Assembly: GCF_003634705.1 (NCBI RefSeq)
Contig: NZ_RBWU01000008.1
Coordinates: forward strand, 310,001-374,000
DNA length: 64,000 bases
Direction of reading: 5' to 3'
DNA from: Actinomadura pelletieri DSM 43383
GTDB lineage: Bacteria; Actinomycetota; Actinomycetes; Streptosporangiales; Streptosporangiaceae
Shown here in pieces: positions 17,091 to 25,054 of the stretch (positions are counted from its first letter, which is position 1; every line of letters begins with the position of its first letter). A program made the translations under genes and the position numbers. The notes under the pieces were generated by a model. It was not told where the DNA came from, did not search any database, and saw nothing but the letters and a program-made list of their open reading frames with translations.

Positions 17091-18034
17091 CCGCGATCGA
17101 ACTACCCGCTCTCGACGGCCGCGACCCCCTGGGCTTTCTCGCCGCCCTCGGACTCCACCGGCTCCTGACGAACGAAACAGGCACCCAAGTATCACTGAGC
17201 TTCTCCGACCGGACCGCAAAAGCCATAATCCACAGCGACATCGAATCCATCGACGCCATTACCGCGACACTGAACAACATCGTCGCCCGCGCAGGCGACG
17301 CCACCGCCATCGTCGATGTTGACGACCGGTTCCCCTTGGCCAAACCGAAAAAGTCCGCGGCCGCCAGCCAAGGAGCCGGACAGAAAGATCCCATGCGGGT
17401 GCGACGGGACGAATACCACGCGCTGGCCGACCGCATCACCGAGCTGGGTGACGAGGCCAAAGGCTGGTTCCATTGCCTCATCACCGACTTGGCAACCGAC
17501 GCCCAACAACGCGTCGCGCTCACTCCCTACTGTGCCCCTGTCGGGCAACAAAGCCTGCGCTCCTTCTTTGCAACCCCCCTCCAAGAGGTCCGCAAAGACC
17601 CCTCTTACCTGCGCGAAGCCCTCACCGCGTGGAGGCGCGTCGACAAGTTCACCGGCGAGTACCTCGATCACCGCGTCATCCGAAGCGCCGCCGACCACCC
17701 CAACGGAGTATCGACAGAGGCCGGCGTCCCCGGCGCCACCTGGCTCGCTACCCAGGCGCTCCGCCTTCTCCGCATCTCTGGCGACGGCGAGCACGTCACC
17801 GCCACCCTCTGGCACCGGCACCAACGCCGCAATCTGATGCTTTGGCCCCTGTGGACCGAACCACTCGACCTACAAGCAGTAGCGACCCTGCTCGACCACC
17901 CTGCCATCAACCCCGAACTCGATCGAACGACCCTCCACAACATGAACGTCTTCACAGTCGCCGCTGCAGAACGAACACAGCTCAGAGGCCCCAAAAGCGC
18001 CCGCGTGCTCGTACCGGCCAAAACGAACTGGTGA
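17087..18034 (+). CDS. Csb3-like / Cas3-extension-type protein of type I-G locus (candidate Cas8-like subunit)
   Basis: 315 residues; the ATG overlaps the cas3 stop as ATGA, so it is translationally coupled. The N-terminus IELPALDGRDPLGFLAALGL resembles the opening of Csb3/Csx17-type large-subunit proteins, which also begin with a short strand and then P-x-G/x-x-F-L-A-A-L-G. It matches in size the small fourth protein of actinobacterial I-G operons, annotated as Csb3 or as a Cas3-extension family. No separate Csx17 is present, so it is the best candidate for the PAM-recognition subunit. No catalytic motif is visible. The family call is moderate. Confidence 0.6.
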   Translation: MTAIELPALDGRDPLGFLAALGLHRLLTNETGTQVSLSFSDRTAKAIIHSDIESIDAITATLNNIVARAGDATAIVDVDDRFPLAKPKKSAAASQGAGQKDPMRVRRDEYHALADRITELGDEAKGWFHCLITDLATDAQQRVALTPYCAPVGQQSLRSFFATPLQEVRKDPSYLREALTAWRRVDKFTGEYLDHRVIRSAADHPNGVSTEAGVPGATWLATQALRLLRISGDGEHVTATLWHRHQRRNLMLWPLWTEPLDLQAVATLLDHPAINPELDRTTLHNMNVFTVAAAERTQLRGPKSARVLVPAKTNW

Positions 18035-18075
18035 GCCCAGCAAGCCTTCGAGTGGCAGCGGCGAGGTTCAAATCC

Positions 18076-18124
18076 CACTTCGGAACCACCAGTGCCCACA
18101 CAAACCCCGGGAGGTTCCGAAGTG
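18076..18124 (+). terminator. 12-bp inverted repeat after the cas operon, before array 2
   Basis: CACTTCGGAACC (18076-18087) is perfectly complementary to GGTTCCGAAGTG (18113-18124) across a 25-nt loop. It lies 42 nt after the csb3-like stop and 83 nt before the first repeat of array 2. It could end the cas transcript or be part of the array 2 leader. There is no U-tract, as is usual in high-GC actinomycetes. Confidence 0.5.
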
Positions 18125-18206
18125 CATAGCGTTTGTCAGGGGCACAATTCGGACAGTCACTTCGATGAAGACGGTCACTTACGGTCATCATCGCAGGTCA
18201 GTTGCC

Positions 18207-19488
18207 CAACACCGGCCCTCGTCAGCCGGTCCTCATTGCGGGATAGAGTGCGCCGGTATCGCGGCCGGGTACGACCACGCAACACCGGCCCTCGTCAGCC
18301 GGTCCTCATTGCGGGTCGGCCCGCTGCCTGCGCCGACGCAGGTGGAGGAGACAACACCGGCCCTCGTCAGCCGGTCCTCATTGCGGGCGAACATCCGGCC
18401 TGACAGCAGAACCTCGATGGCATCAACACCGGCCCTCGTCAGCCGGTCCTCATTGCGGGGAGTGGGTGGCCCGGATCGTGGCGCAGGCGCATGAAGCCAA
18501 CACCGGCTCTCGTCAGCCGGTCCTCATTGCGGGCAGGTGCTCATGGCGTGGGGAGTCGCCGCCGCCAACGCCAACACCGGCTCTCGTCAGCCGGTCCTCA
18601 TTGCGGGTTCGTCCTCCGCCCGGTCCGCTGGTACGCGATGGCGACCCAACACCGGCTCTCGTCAGCCGGTCCTCATTGGGGGGCTTTCACCCACGACGGC
18701 ACCGGCCTGCTCGTCGGCCCCAACACCGGCTCTCGTCAGCCGGTCCTCATTGCGGGGTGGTCAACACCGTCTTCAACAGCGGCATCGTGCGGCTCCAACA
18801 CCGGCCCTCGTCAGCCGGTCCTCATTGCGGTTCTGCGCGGCTGAGCCAGTGTGCGACCAGTCCGTCCAACACCGGTCCTCGTCAGCAGGTCTCATTGCGG
18901 GCTGACCAGGATGACCGAGCACGCGCCCCGTGCCCTGCCCACACCGGCCCTCGTCAGCCGGTCCTCATTGCGGGTCTTGCGCGTAGGAAAGAGGTGTGGC
19001 CTCGCTGTCCCAACACCGGCCCTCGTCAGCCGGTCCTCATTGCGGGCTGGGAACTACCAGGCGGAAAGGTCGACCCCGGCGACCAACACCGGCTCTCGTC
19101 AGCCGGTCCTCATTGCGGGTACACGGGGTACGCGCAGCGGCGGGCTGATCACCGGTGGTGCCAACACCGGCTCTCGTCAGCCGGTCCTCATTGCGGGCCC
19201 AGCGCCCGGCCCGCCTGCATCGACAGGTCCCCCCCAACACCGGCTCTCGTCAGCCGGTCCTCATTGCGGGGCGGCCGGGGGATGCGGATGCTCACGCGGC
19301 CATCACCCCAACACCGGCTCTCGTCAGCCGGTCCTCATTGCGGGTTCACCGGGCTGACCGGGATCACCTCCGCGCTCGCCCAACACCGGCCCTCGTCAGC
19401 CGGTCCTCATTGCGGGCTCTCTTCCTCCTCCCATGGAGAGTGCTGTGACATCCAACACCGACCTTTGTCGGCCGGTCCTTATTGCGAG
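18207..19488 (+). CRISPR. CRISPR array 2: eighteen 36-nt repeats, seventeen spacers
   Basis: Repeats start at 18207, 18280, 18352, 18424, 18498, 18572, 18647, 18721, 18796, 18867, 18939, 19011, 19084, 19162, 19235, 19309, 19381 and 19453. They contain ACCGGC/GCCGGT arms and the 3' end CCTCATTGCGGG shared with array 1. Position 11 is C in copies 1-4, 9, 11, 12 and 17, and T in copies 5-8 and 13-16. Copy 7 ends TTGGGG, copy 10 has lost a base, and copy 18 is degenerate (ACCGACCTTTG, TTATTGCGAG). Spacers are mostly 35-39 nt, one is 42. The decayed right end places the leader on the left, between the csb3-like gene and 18207. Confidence 0.95.
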
Positions 19489-19988
19489 TCCTGATTTCTC
19501 CATCTCCGTTGCGGGGAGGACTCCGTGCCAAAACCGGCCCTCGTTGTCCGAATTGTGGCTGGCAGCCATCTTCATGCAAAGCGACGAGCGACCTTTGCTG
19601 AGGTCCGGGTGTAGGGTGAGCCGTTCTTTGTGAAACCGTTCGTATCCTGTAGCAGCCGGTGCTTATTGCGGGGGCGTCACCGTGCCTATCGTGGCAGGTG
19701 AAGTTAGCCTGCCGATCGTAGCGTTGCGTACTCACACACGCTATTGGCGTTCATGGGCCGGCTGGCAAGTTGAAATGGCATTTAGCTTTAGCGGACCTTG
19801 TTGTCTCTTGTGTAGGCGATAGCAGTCCGAAATTGTAGAGATTGTCCTCTATGGTCTGAATAGTGTTGTAGGAAGATTTACCTTTGCCGCGCCGCGAGGT
19901 GTAGGCAGAGAGCCAGACTAGGTCTACGATCGCTCATCGTTGTGCTCGAAGCGCAACATGCGAATGATCAAGTTTGCGAAGGTGAAAC
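19489..19988 (+). repeat. Decayed CRISPR repeats beyond array 2, then non-coding sequence
   Basis: A repeat-like segment CAAAACCGGCCCTCGTTGTC starts at 19529, close to one unit (about 76 nt) after the last clear repeat, and CAGCCGGTGCTTATTGCGGG occurs at 19653-19672. These look like mutated former repeats, so the array was once longer. From about 19680 to 19988 I see no gene; the composition becomes less GC-rich, and an AAGGTG box at the end precedes the next start. Confidence 0.55.
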
Positions 19989-20540
19989 TTGTCTGGTGCT
20001 AGTACGCGAGTGGCGCATCGTTTCTGCTGGGTGGGGGTCGCGGTTGCGTCGTTGTTCTGCTCATGCTGTGGCGGTGGCCCGGATGCTGTTGCATTGCCTT
20101 CCATGACAGATTTAGGAACGCTGCCGCCGTCGTCGGCTGCGACCGAAGAGGAAATCGTAGTTGCCTCCTATGTGAAGTTCGTTGCGATGCTGGATCGAGC
20201 GGATTCTCTGCCTGCTGAGTCTCGCAAGCGGGAACTCGCTACGGTCATGGTGAATCCTCAGTTGTCGCGGGTGCTGCGGCGGGTGGATGAAATGAAGAGT
20301 CAGAATATCGCGACTTACGGTCACATTGTCGTGCACGTTAAGAGCGTACAACTCACTGCGAGTGGCGCCGCCACAGTTTACGACTGCCAAGACACCCGTA
20401 ACGCGGGGCTTCTGAACTCCGTTTCGCAGAAGAAGATAAATCGTGGAATCGAGCAGGAGCGTACCAAGGCATTGCTAGTGAAGGGTTCTGATGGGCAGTG
20501 GCGGGTCAGCAAGTCGACCACGCTCGGTGAAGGGTGCTGA
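19989..20540 (+). CDS. Putative lipoprotein upstream of the Tad cluster
   Basis: 183 residues from a TTG at 19989 with AAGGTG about 4-5 nt upstream; a GTG at 20010 is an alternative. A hydrophobic N-terminus ending ASLFCSCCGGG contains a possible lipobox cysteine. The mature part (YVKFVAMLDRADSLPAESRK through WRVSKSTTLGEGC) resembles small secreted NTF2/SnoaL-like proteins of actinomycetes, but I do not recognise a named family. It is followed after 3 nt by another exported protein and then the pilus genes, so an accessory role at the cell surface is plausible. Confidence 0.65.
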   Translation: MSGASTRVAHRFCWVGVAVASLFCSCCGGGPDAVALPSMTDLGTLPPSSAATEEEIVVASYVKFVAMLDRADSLPAESRKRELATVMVNPQLSRVLRRVDEMKSQNIATYGHIVVHVKSVQLTASGAATVYDCQDTRNAGLLNSVSQKKINRGIEQERTKALLVKGSDGQWRVSKSTTLGEGC

Positions 20541-20543
20541 CGA

Positions 20544-21296
20544 GTGGAAGTTGTTGCTCCCGTACTTGGAGCCGGGATCCTTATTTCCGTTCTCGCGTCG
20601 GCTCCGCTGGACCCTCTACCACCAGGCATGAACTCCTACGGCTACAAATATGGCGCCACTGTCGGCGGCGTACCAGCCCGTGGTGGGCAAGCTCCAGCCG
20701 CTCCGCCGAGGGGGAACGGCGTGGACACGCTTCCGGAACCGAGGCCCCGTAGTTGCCAGGAGTTGAGTGAATACGTGCAGGTGGTCTGCTCAGATGAGCC
20801 TGACAAGGGTGACGACGCGGTCTCGCCAGCCGCGCTCGCGTTGACCAAGTGGGCGAATATGCCGGTTCCGAAACCGGTGGTGCGAACGGCGCCGCCGCGC
20901 CAGAGCAGTGGCCTAGTGGGGTTGCCGGAGTGGTTCTGGGTAACCAACTGGCATCCGTTGAACGGTCGTGTCTCGGCTCGGAACGTATGGGTTGAGGTCA
21001 CTGCTCGTCCGCAGAGCATGACGATCACGCCAGGACCTGAGCCGGTTGTTCGATGCTCTGGGCCTGGTACTGCCTATGACAGGTCACGGTCGGCTGCGTC
21101 GCAGCGGACCGATTGCTCGTACACCTTTGCCCGGGCTTCGATACATGAGCCTGGCGGGGCTTATCGGGTGCGGGTGACTGTGGTGTGGGGCGGTACATGG
21201 CGGGGGTCTGATGGGTCTGGTGGTGTGCTTCCGCCGTTGAGTCGGTCGACGACTTTCCGGTTGCGGGTCGCCGAGGCGCAGGCGCTGTACGGATGA
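20544..21296 (+). CDS. Exported hypothetical protein of the Tad cluster
   Basis: 250 residues from GTG 20544, 3 nt after the preceding stop. A short hydrophobic N-terminus (LGAGILISVLASAPLDPLPP) is followed by a proline- and glycine-rich stretch and a beta-rich C-terminal region (VWVEVTARPQSMTI, RVRVTVVWGG, TTFRLRVAEAQ). It has four cysteines that could pair outside the cell. Its stop overlaps the next ATG (ATGA), so it belongs to the pilus operon. No family is recognised; similar unnamed exported proteins precede SAF-domain genes in other actinomycete Tad loci. Confidence 0.65.
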   Translation: MEVVAPVLGAGILISVLASAPLDPLPPGMNSYGYKYGATVGGVPARGGQAPAAPPRGNGVDTLPEPRPRSCQELSEYVQVVCSDEPDKGDDAVSPAALALTKWANMPVPKPVVRTAPPRQSSGLVGLPEWFWVTNWHPLNGRVSARNVWVEVTARPQSMTITPGPEPVVRCSGPGTAYDRSRSAASQRTDCSYTFARASIHEPGGAYRVRVTVVWGGTWRGSDGSGGVLPPLSRSTTFRLRVAEAQALYG

Positions 21297-22009
21297 GGGC
21301 CGGTATGAGGACCAGTGGTCGATCGTTGGCGGGAGCTGCCGTTTCGAAGGTCGGGGGCGGGGCCGGTTCTGTATCGTCCGTGCGGTTGGCGCGGCAGCGT
21401 CGCCCCGGGGTGATCGCGGCAGCGGTGATGTTGCTGGTGCTGGCCGTTGCGACCAACGTGTATCTGTTTCGCTCTTCGGGTGAACGAGTGTCGGTCGTGC
21501 GGGTTGCGCGTGATGTCGCGGTGGGGCACGAGGTCGTCTCGGCTGATCTGGACGTGGCGCGGGTTGCGGTGGCGCCGGGTGTGGCGGTGGTTCCGGGGCG
21601 GCAGCTTGGGCAGGTGGTGGGGCGGCGCGCTGCGGTGGGGTTGCGGCGGGGGACGCTGTTGGCGGCTTCGCAGTTGACGGTGGAGCAGGGTCCTCCGGTG
21701 GGGCGGGCGTTGGTGGTCGTGCCGTTGAAGTCTGGTGTGGTGCCGCCGGGGTTGGCTGCGGGGTGGGGTGTTCGTGTGGTGTTCACCTACGGCACCCAGG
21801 GGCAGGGGCCCGTGACCGGGGCGGCGCACGGGCGCGCGCAGATCACTCGCCTGCGGGATGTGGCCGCGGTGGTCGATGGGGTGGAGGGGCCGGACGCCGA
21901 GGGCGTCATGTCGGTGTCGTTGATGGTGCCCGATGCCGATAGCGGCGCGGTGGCGCGGCAGGCGGCCGCCGGGATGGTCGTTCTCGTGGTGACGGCGAGG
22001 CGGGGCTGA
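21293..22009 (+). CDS. SAF-domain protein (CpaB/RcpC-like pilus assembly)
   Basis: 238 residues. A basic N-terminus is followed by one transmembrane segment (GVIAAAVMLLVLAVATNVYL) and an external SAF domain with VVRVARDVAVGHEVVSADL and VVGRRAAVGLRRGTLL, the sequence pattern of CpaB/RcpC proteins. These periplasmic or surface proteins are thought to interact with peptidoglycan or the secretion channel in Tad pilus assembly. It is coupled by ATGA to the upstream gene and lies 2 nt before the ParA-like gene. Confidence 0.75.
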   Translation: MRAGMRTSGRSLAGAAVSKVGGGAGSVSSVRLARQRRPGVIAAAVMLLVLAVATNVYLFRSSGERVSVVRVARDVAVGHEVVSADLDVARVAVAPGVAVVPGRQLGQVVGRRAAVGLRRGTLLAASQLTVEQGPPVGRALVVVPLKSGVVPPGLAAGWGVRVVFTYGTQGQGPVTGAAHGRAQITRLRDVAAVVDGVEGPDAEGVMSVSLMVPDADSGAVARQAAAGMVVLVVTARRG

Positions 22010-22011
22010 TC

Positions 22012-22821
22012 ATGGCTTTGTACTGTGTGGTTTCGGCGGGCGGGTCGCCGGGTGTGACCACTACGGCGTTGGGCTTGGCGATGACGTGGCCGGGCAAGGT
22101 GCTGCTGGCCGAGTGCGATCCGATGGGGCGGCGTGTGCTGCCGGGCTTCTTGGCGGATCGGCTCGGTGAGGCGGTCGGTCCGGGTCTGCTTGGTTTGGCG
22201 ATGGCCGCCGAGGGCGGGGCGCAGGGTCGGCTTCCGGTTGAGGATTATGTGCTTCGTCTCCCCGGTGAGGGCTCGGTGGAGCTGTTGCACGGGGTTCGTG
22301 ATCCTCGGCACGGGATGCGTCTGGGGTCGTTGTGGGGGCGACTTGCTGAGGTGTTGGCGGAGCGGTCGGGTGATGTGATCGCCGATCTTGGGCGGATCGG
22401 TGGGCGGGACACGCCGGATGATTTGTTGAGGGCGGCGCGGGCTGTGGTGGTGGTGTTGCGGCCGACGCTGACACAGGTTGATCTCGCCGGGCCGCGTCTT
22501 GACGCCTTGGCGGGTCTGGTGGGTGATCGTGCGTCTGTCGGGTTGTGTCTGATCGCGGACGGGCCGTACAGCGCGGCGGAGGTCGAGCGTGTACTCGGGG
22601 CGCCGGTGTTGGCCGAATTGCCGTGCTCGCTTGCCGATGCTGCGGTTCTGTCCGATGGTGCTCGGCCCCGACGGTCGTTCAAGACCTCGCTGCTTCTGCG
22701 GTCGCTCACATGTCTTGGACGCCGTATCCGTTCGACCGCCGACGCGCCGTCCCCAGGTGTTGGCGGCGAAGACTTGGCGGTCCTGTCGGGTGTTGGTTCC
22801 ATCGGAAGGGGCAGACGGTGA
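22012..22821 (+). CDS. ParA/MinD-like protein (CpaE/TadZ position) with atypical Walker A
   Basis: 269 residues. The N-terminus reads AGGSPGVTTTALGLA where ParA/MinD ATPases have a deviant Walker A K-G-G-x-G-K-(T/S)-T. The signature lysines are replaced, leaving G-V-T-T-T. A later ECDPMGRRVLPG and VIADLGRIGG correspond to the switch and Walker B-like regions. In Tad systems a CpaE/TadZ protein localises the machinery to a cell site. ATP hydrolysis may be weak or absent. The gene overlaps the next start in GTGA. Confidence 0.7.
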   Translation: MALYCVVSAGGSPGVTTTALGLAMTWPGKVLLAECDPMGRRVLPGFLADRLGEAVGPGLLGLAMAAEGGAQGRLPVEDYVLRLPGEGSVELLHGVRDPRHGMRLGSLWGRLAEVLAERSGDVIADLGRIGGRDTPDDLLRAARAVVVVLRPTLTQVDLAGPRLDALAGLVGDRASVGLCLIADGPYSAAEVERVLGAPVLAELPCSLADAAVLSDGARPRRSFKTSLLLRSLTCLGRRIRSTADAPSPGVGGEDLAVLSGVGSIGRGRR

Positions 22822-24170
22822 GTGCGCCGGGATGGGCGTCCGTCAGGCCGGTGGGAGCCGCCCACGCTGATGCGGTGTCCGTGGTGGACGAAGCGCAGGT
22901 GTGGGCGGCGGTCCGTGAGGTGTCCGGGCAGCTCGTGGATGTCTTGGGCGACGGTGTCGACCGGGCTCGGGCACGGCAGTTGATCGACGCGCAGGTTCAG
23001 GCGTGGTCGCATGGGCTGTTGGCGTCCGGGCGGGTGATGTCCGGGGAGGCGTTGCGCGATGTTGCCCGGCTGGTTTTCGACCGGCGGTTCGGGCTCGGGC
23101 CGTTGCAGCCGTACCTGGACCGGTCCGATGTGGAAAACATCGTCGTCAACGGCTGTCGGCAGACCTGGATTAGTTACACCGACGGCACCAAGCGGCCGGG
23201 GCCACCGGTCGCCGAGACCGATGAGGATCTCGTTGAGTGGGTCCAACTTCTGGCGCGCCGCGGGAACACGGGACGGGAGTTCTCCCATGCCTCGCCGTTG
23301 TTGGACGTCGCGCTCTCCGATGGTGTCCGGTTGGCCGTGGTGGGTTGGGTGTCCAGGCGCCCGCATCTGGCGATTCGGGTGCATCGGCTGGTCGATGTCA
23401 CCCTGCGGCAGCTCACCGAGCTCGGCACCCTGACCGAGCCGCTGGAGGCGTTCCTAAAGGCGGCGATCCGGGCTCGGCGGAACGTGATCGTGTGCGGGGA
23501 GGTCAACACCGGTAAGACGACGTTGGTGCGTGCGTTGGCCAACGAGATTCCGCCCGAGGAGCGGGTCATCACGTTGGAGAGCGACTTCGAGTTGTTCTTG
23601 GACGATCCGCGTCTGGCGCACCGGCATTACGACGTCGTCGCCCTGGAGGCCCGGCAGGCCAACGCCGAGGGCGCGGGTGAGGTCCGATTGCAGGAGCTGG
23701 TGCCTGCGTGTCTGCGCTTGAATCCCGACCGGGTGATCGTGGGTGAGGCGCGGCACGGGGAGCTGGCGCCGATGCTGGAGGTGATGTACTCCGGGGCGCG
23801 CGGCTCGATGTGCACCCTGCACGTCCACCGGCCCGAGCACGTGTTCAGTCGGGTGGTCCAGCTTGGGCGCCGCGCCGACCTCGGTCTCGGGGCCGATGAC
23901 GTGCACCTGATGTTCGGGCTGGCCGAACCCTTGATCGTCTACCTGGAGCGGGATCAGGCGAGCAACGAGCGGTTCGTGTCGCAGGTGATGGAGATCGGGC
24001 CACCGGCCGACTCGGTGGAACCGACCCGCAATCTGATCTTCAGCCCGGGGTCGGACGGGCGAGCCACCCCCGCGGGTGGGCACATCAGCGCCGCCCTTCT
24101 GGGGGAACTCGCCGCGCAGGGGTTGGACCCGGAGTTGTTGAGGCCCGGCTCTGATGTGGGGGGCTGGTAG
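22818..24170 (+). CDS. Tad pilus secretion ATPase (TadA/CpaF family)
   Basis: 450 residues from GTG 22818 overlapping the upstream stop. An N-terminal region (FGLGPLQPYLDRSDVENIVV, YTDGTKRPG) typical of CpaF precedes the P-loop CGEVNTGKTTLVRAL at about 225-239. This is followed by the Asp/Glu box (ERVITLESDFEL), the Walker B region LNPDRVIVGEARHGEL and the His-box CTLHVHRPEHVFSR. These make it a type II/IV secretion ATPase that powers pilin extrusion. The P-loop has NT in place of the common GS, still a valid G-x(4)-GKT. Confidence 0.9.
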   Translation: MSAPGWASVRPVGAAHADAVSVVDEAQVWAAVREVSGQLVDVLGDGVDRARARQLIDAQVQAWSHGLLASGRVMSGEALRDVARLVFDRRFGLGPLQPYLDRSDVENIVVNGCRQTWISYTDGTKRPGPPVAETDEDLVEWVQLLARRGNTGREFSHASPLLDVALSDGVRLAVVGWVSRRPHLAIRVHRLVDVTLRQLTELGTLTEPLEAFLKAAIRARRNVIVCGEVNTGKTTLVRALANEIPPEERVITLESDFELFLDDPRLAHRHYDVVALEARQANAEGAGEVRLQELVPACLRLNPDRVIVGEARHGELAPMLEVMYSGARGSMCTLHVHRPEHVFSRVVQLGRRADLGLGADDVHLMFGLAEPLIVYLERDQASNERFVSQVMEIGPPADSVEPTRNLIFSPGSDGRATPAGGHISAALLGELAAQGLDPELLRPGSDVGGW

Positions 24171-24172
24171 CG

Positions 24173-25054
24173 GTGAGTGTGCTTGCGGCGCTGGCCGGCC
24201 TGTGCGCCGCCGGAGCCGTCTTGATGGTCGTCGCCGGGCTGCGCGGAACCGAGCCGGGGGAACGGCGGGTGCGTCCGCCGTCGCGGTTGCGGTTGCTTGT
24301 GCGGTCGTCGGCCTGGCCGAGGCGCCGTAATCGATTGCTCGCCGCTGCTGTGGCGGCGTTGGTGGTGCTGTTGCTGTCCGGGTGGCCGGTCGCGGCGTTG
24401 GCTATGGGGGCCGGGGTGTACGCGGTTCCGCCGATGCTGTCGGGACGGGCGGCTCAGCAGCGGATAACGCGGCTGGAGGCCCTGGCGCAGTGGTCGCGGC
24501 GGTTGGCGGAGATGATGGGCGCCAGCCGTGGTCTGGAACAGGCGCTGGCTGACAGTGCTCGTATCGCGCCCGAGGCGATTCGCGAGCCGGTGTCGGTGCT
24601 GGCGGAACGGCTGAACAATCACGCCAACACCGAGCAGGCGCTCCGGGTGTTCGCCGACGATCTGGACGACCCGATAGGTGATCTGATCGCCTGCGCGCTG
24701 GTGTTGGCCGCGCGTCGGCGTGGTCCTGGTACGCGGGAGGCGTTGCGGCTGCTGGCCGACGCGGTGGAACACGAGGTCCTCGTCCGCCGGGACGTCGAGG
24801 CCGAACGCGCCGGGTTGCGTACGATGCTGGTCGTCATCGTGGCGTCCGTGGTCGTCCTGAGCGTGCTGTTCGCCTCGTCGCAAACGTTCGCCGCCCCGTA
24901 CGGCACCGCGCTGGGGCAGATGGTACTCGCGGTGGTCGCGACGATCTACGGGGCCGGGCTTTGGTGGATGCGGCGGTTGGCCGTCCTGTCGACCGGCGCG
25001 AGGTTCCTGCACACCAACCGCCGCGCGCCCGCCGAGGAGGGGGTCGGGGCGTGA
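24173..25054 (+). CDS. TadB-like inner-membrane pilus assembly protein
   Basis: 293 residues from GTG 24173. Hydrophobic segments occur at the N-terminus, at about 40-70 (LLAAAVAALVVLLLSGWPVA) and near the C-terminus (TMLVVIVASVVVLSVLFASS, MVLAVVATIYGAGLWWM). They flank a cytoplasmic T2SF domain with SRRLAEMMGASRGLEQAL. TadB and TadC form the membrane platform below the ATPase. It overlaps the next gene by 4 nt. Confidence 0.8.
   Translation: MSVLAALAGLCAAGAVLMVVAGLRGTEPGERRVRPPSRLRLLVRSSAWPRRRNRLLAAAVAALVVLLLSGWPVAALAMGAGVYAVPPMLSGRAAQQRITRLEALAQWSRRLAEMMGASRGLEQALADSARIAPEAIREPVSVLAERLNNHANTEQALRVFADDLDDPIGDLIACALVLAARRRGPGTREALRLLADAVEHEVLVRRDVEAERAGLRTMLVVIVASVVVLSVLFASSQTFAAPYGTALGQMVLAVVATIYGAGLWWMRRLAVLSTGARFLHTNRRAPAEEGVGA

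Noticed and set aside
18042-18091. tRNA-like 3' end (GGTTCAAATCCC, then CCACCA) after the csb3-like gene
   Set aside because: The T-stem does not pair and no anticodon or acceptor partner is present, so it is not a tRNA; it might be a chance match or an old att remnant.
18466-19494. Long open frames with repeated NTGSRQPVLIAG-type phrases
   Set aside because: They are translations of CRISPR repeats and spacers, not proteins.
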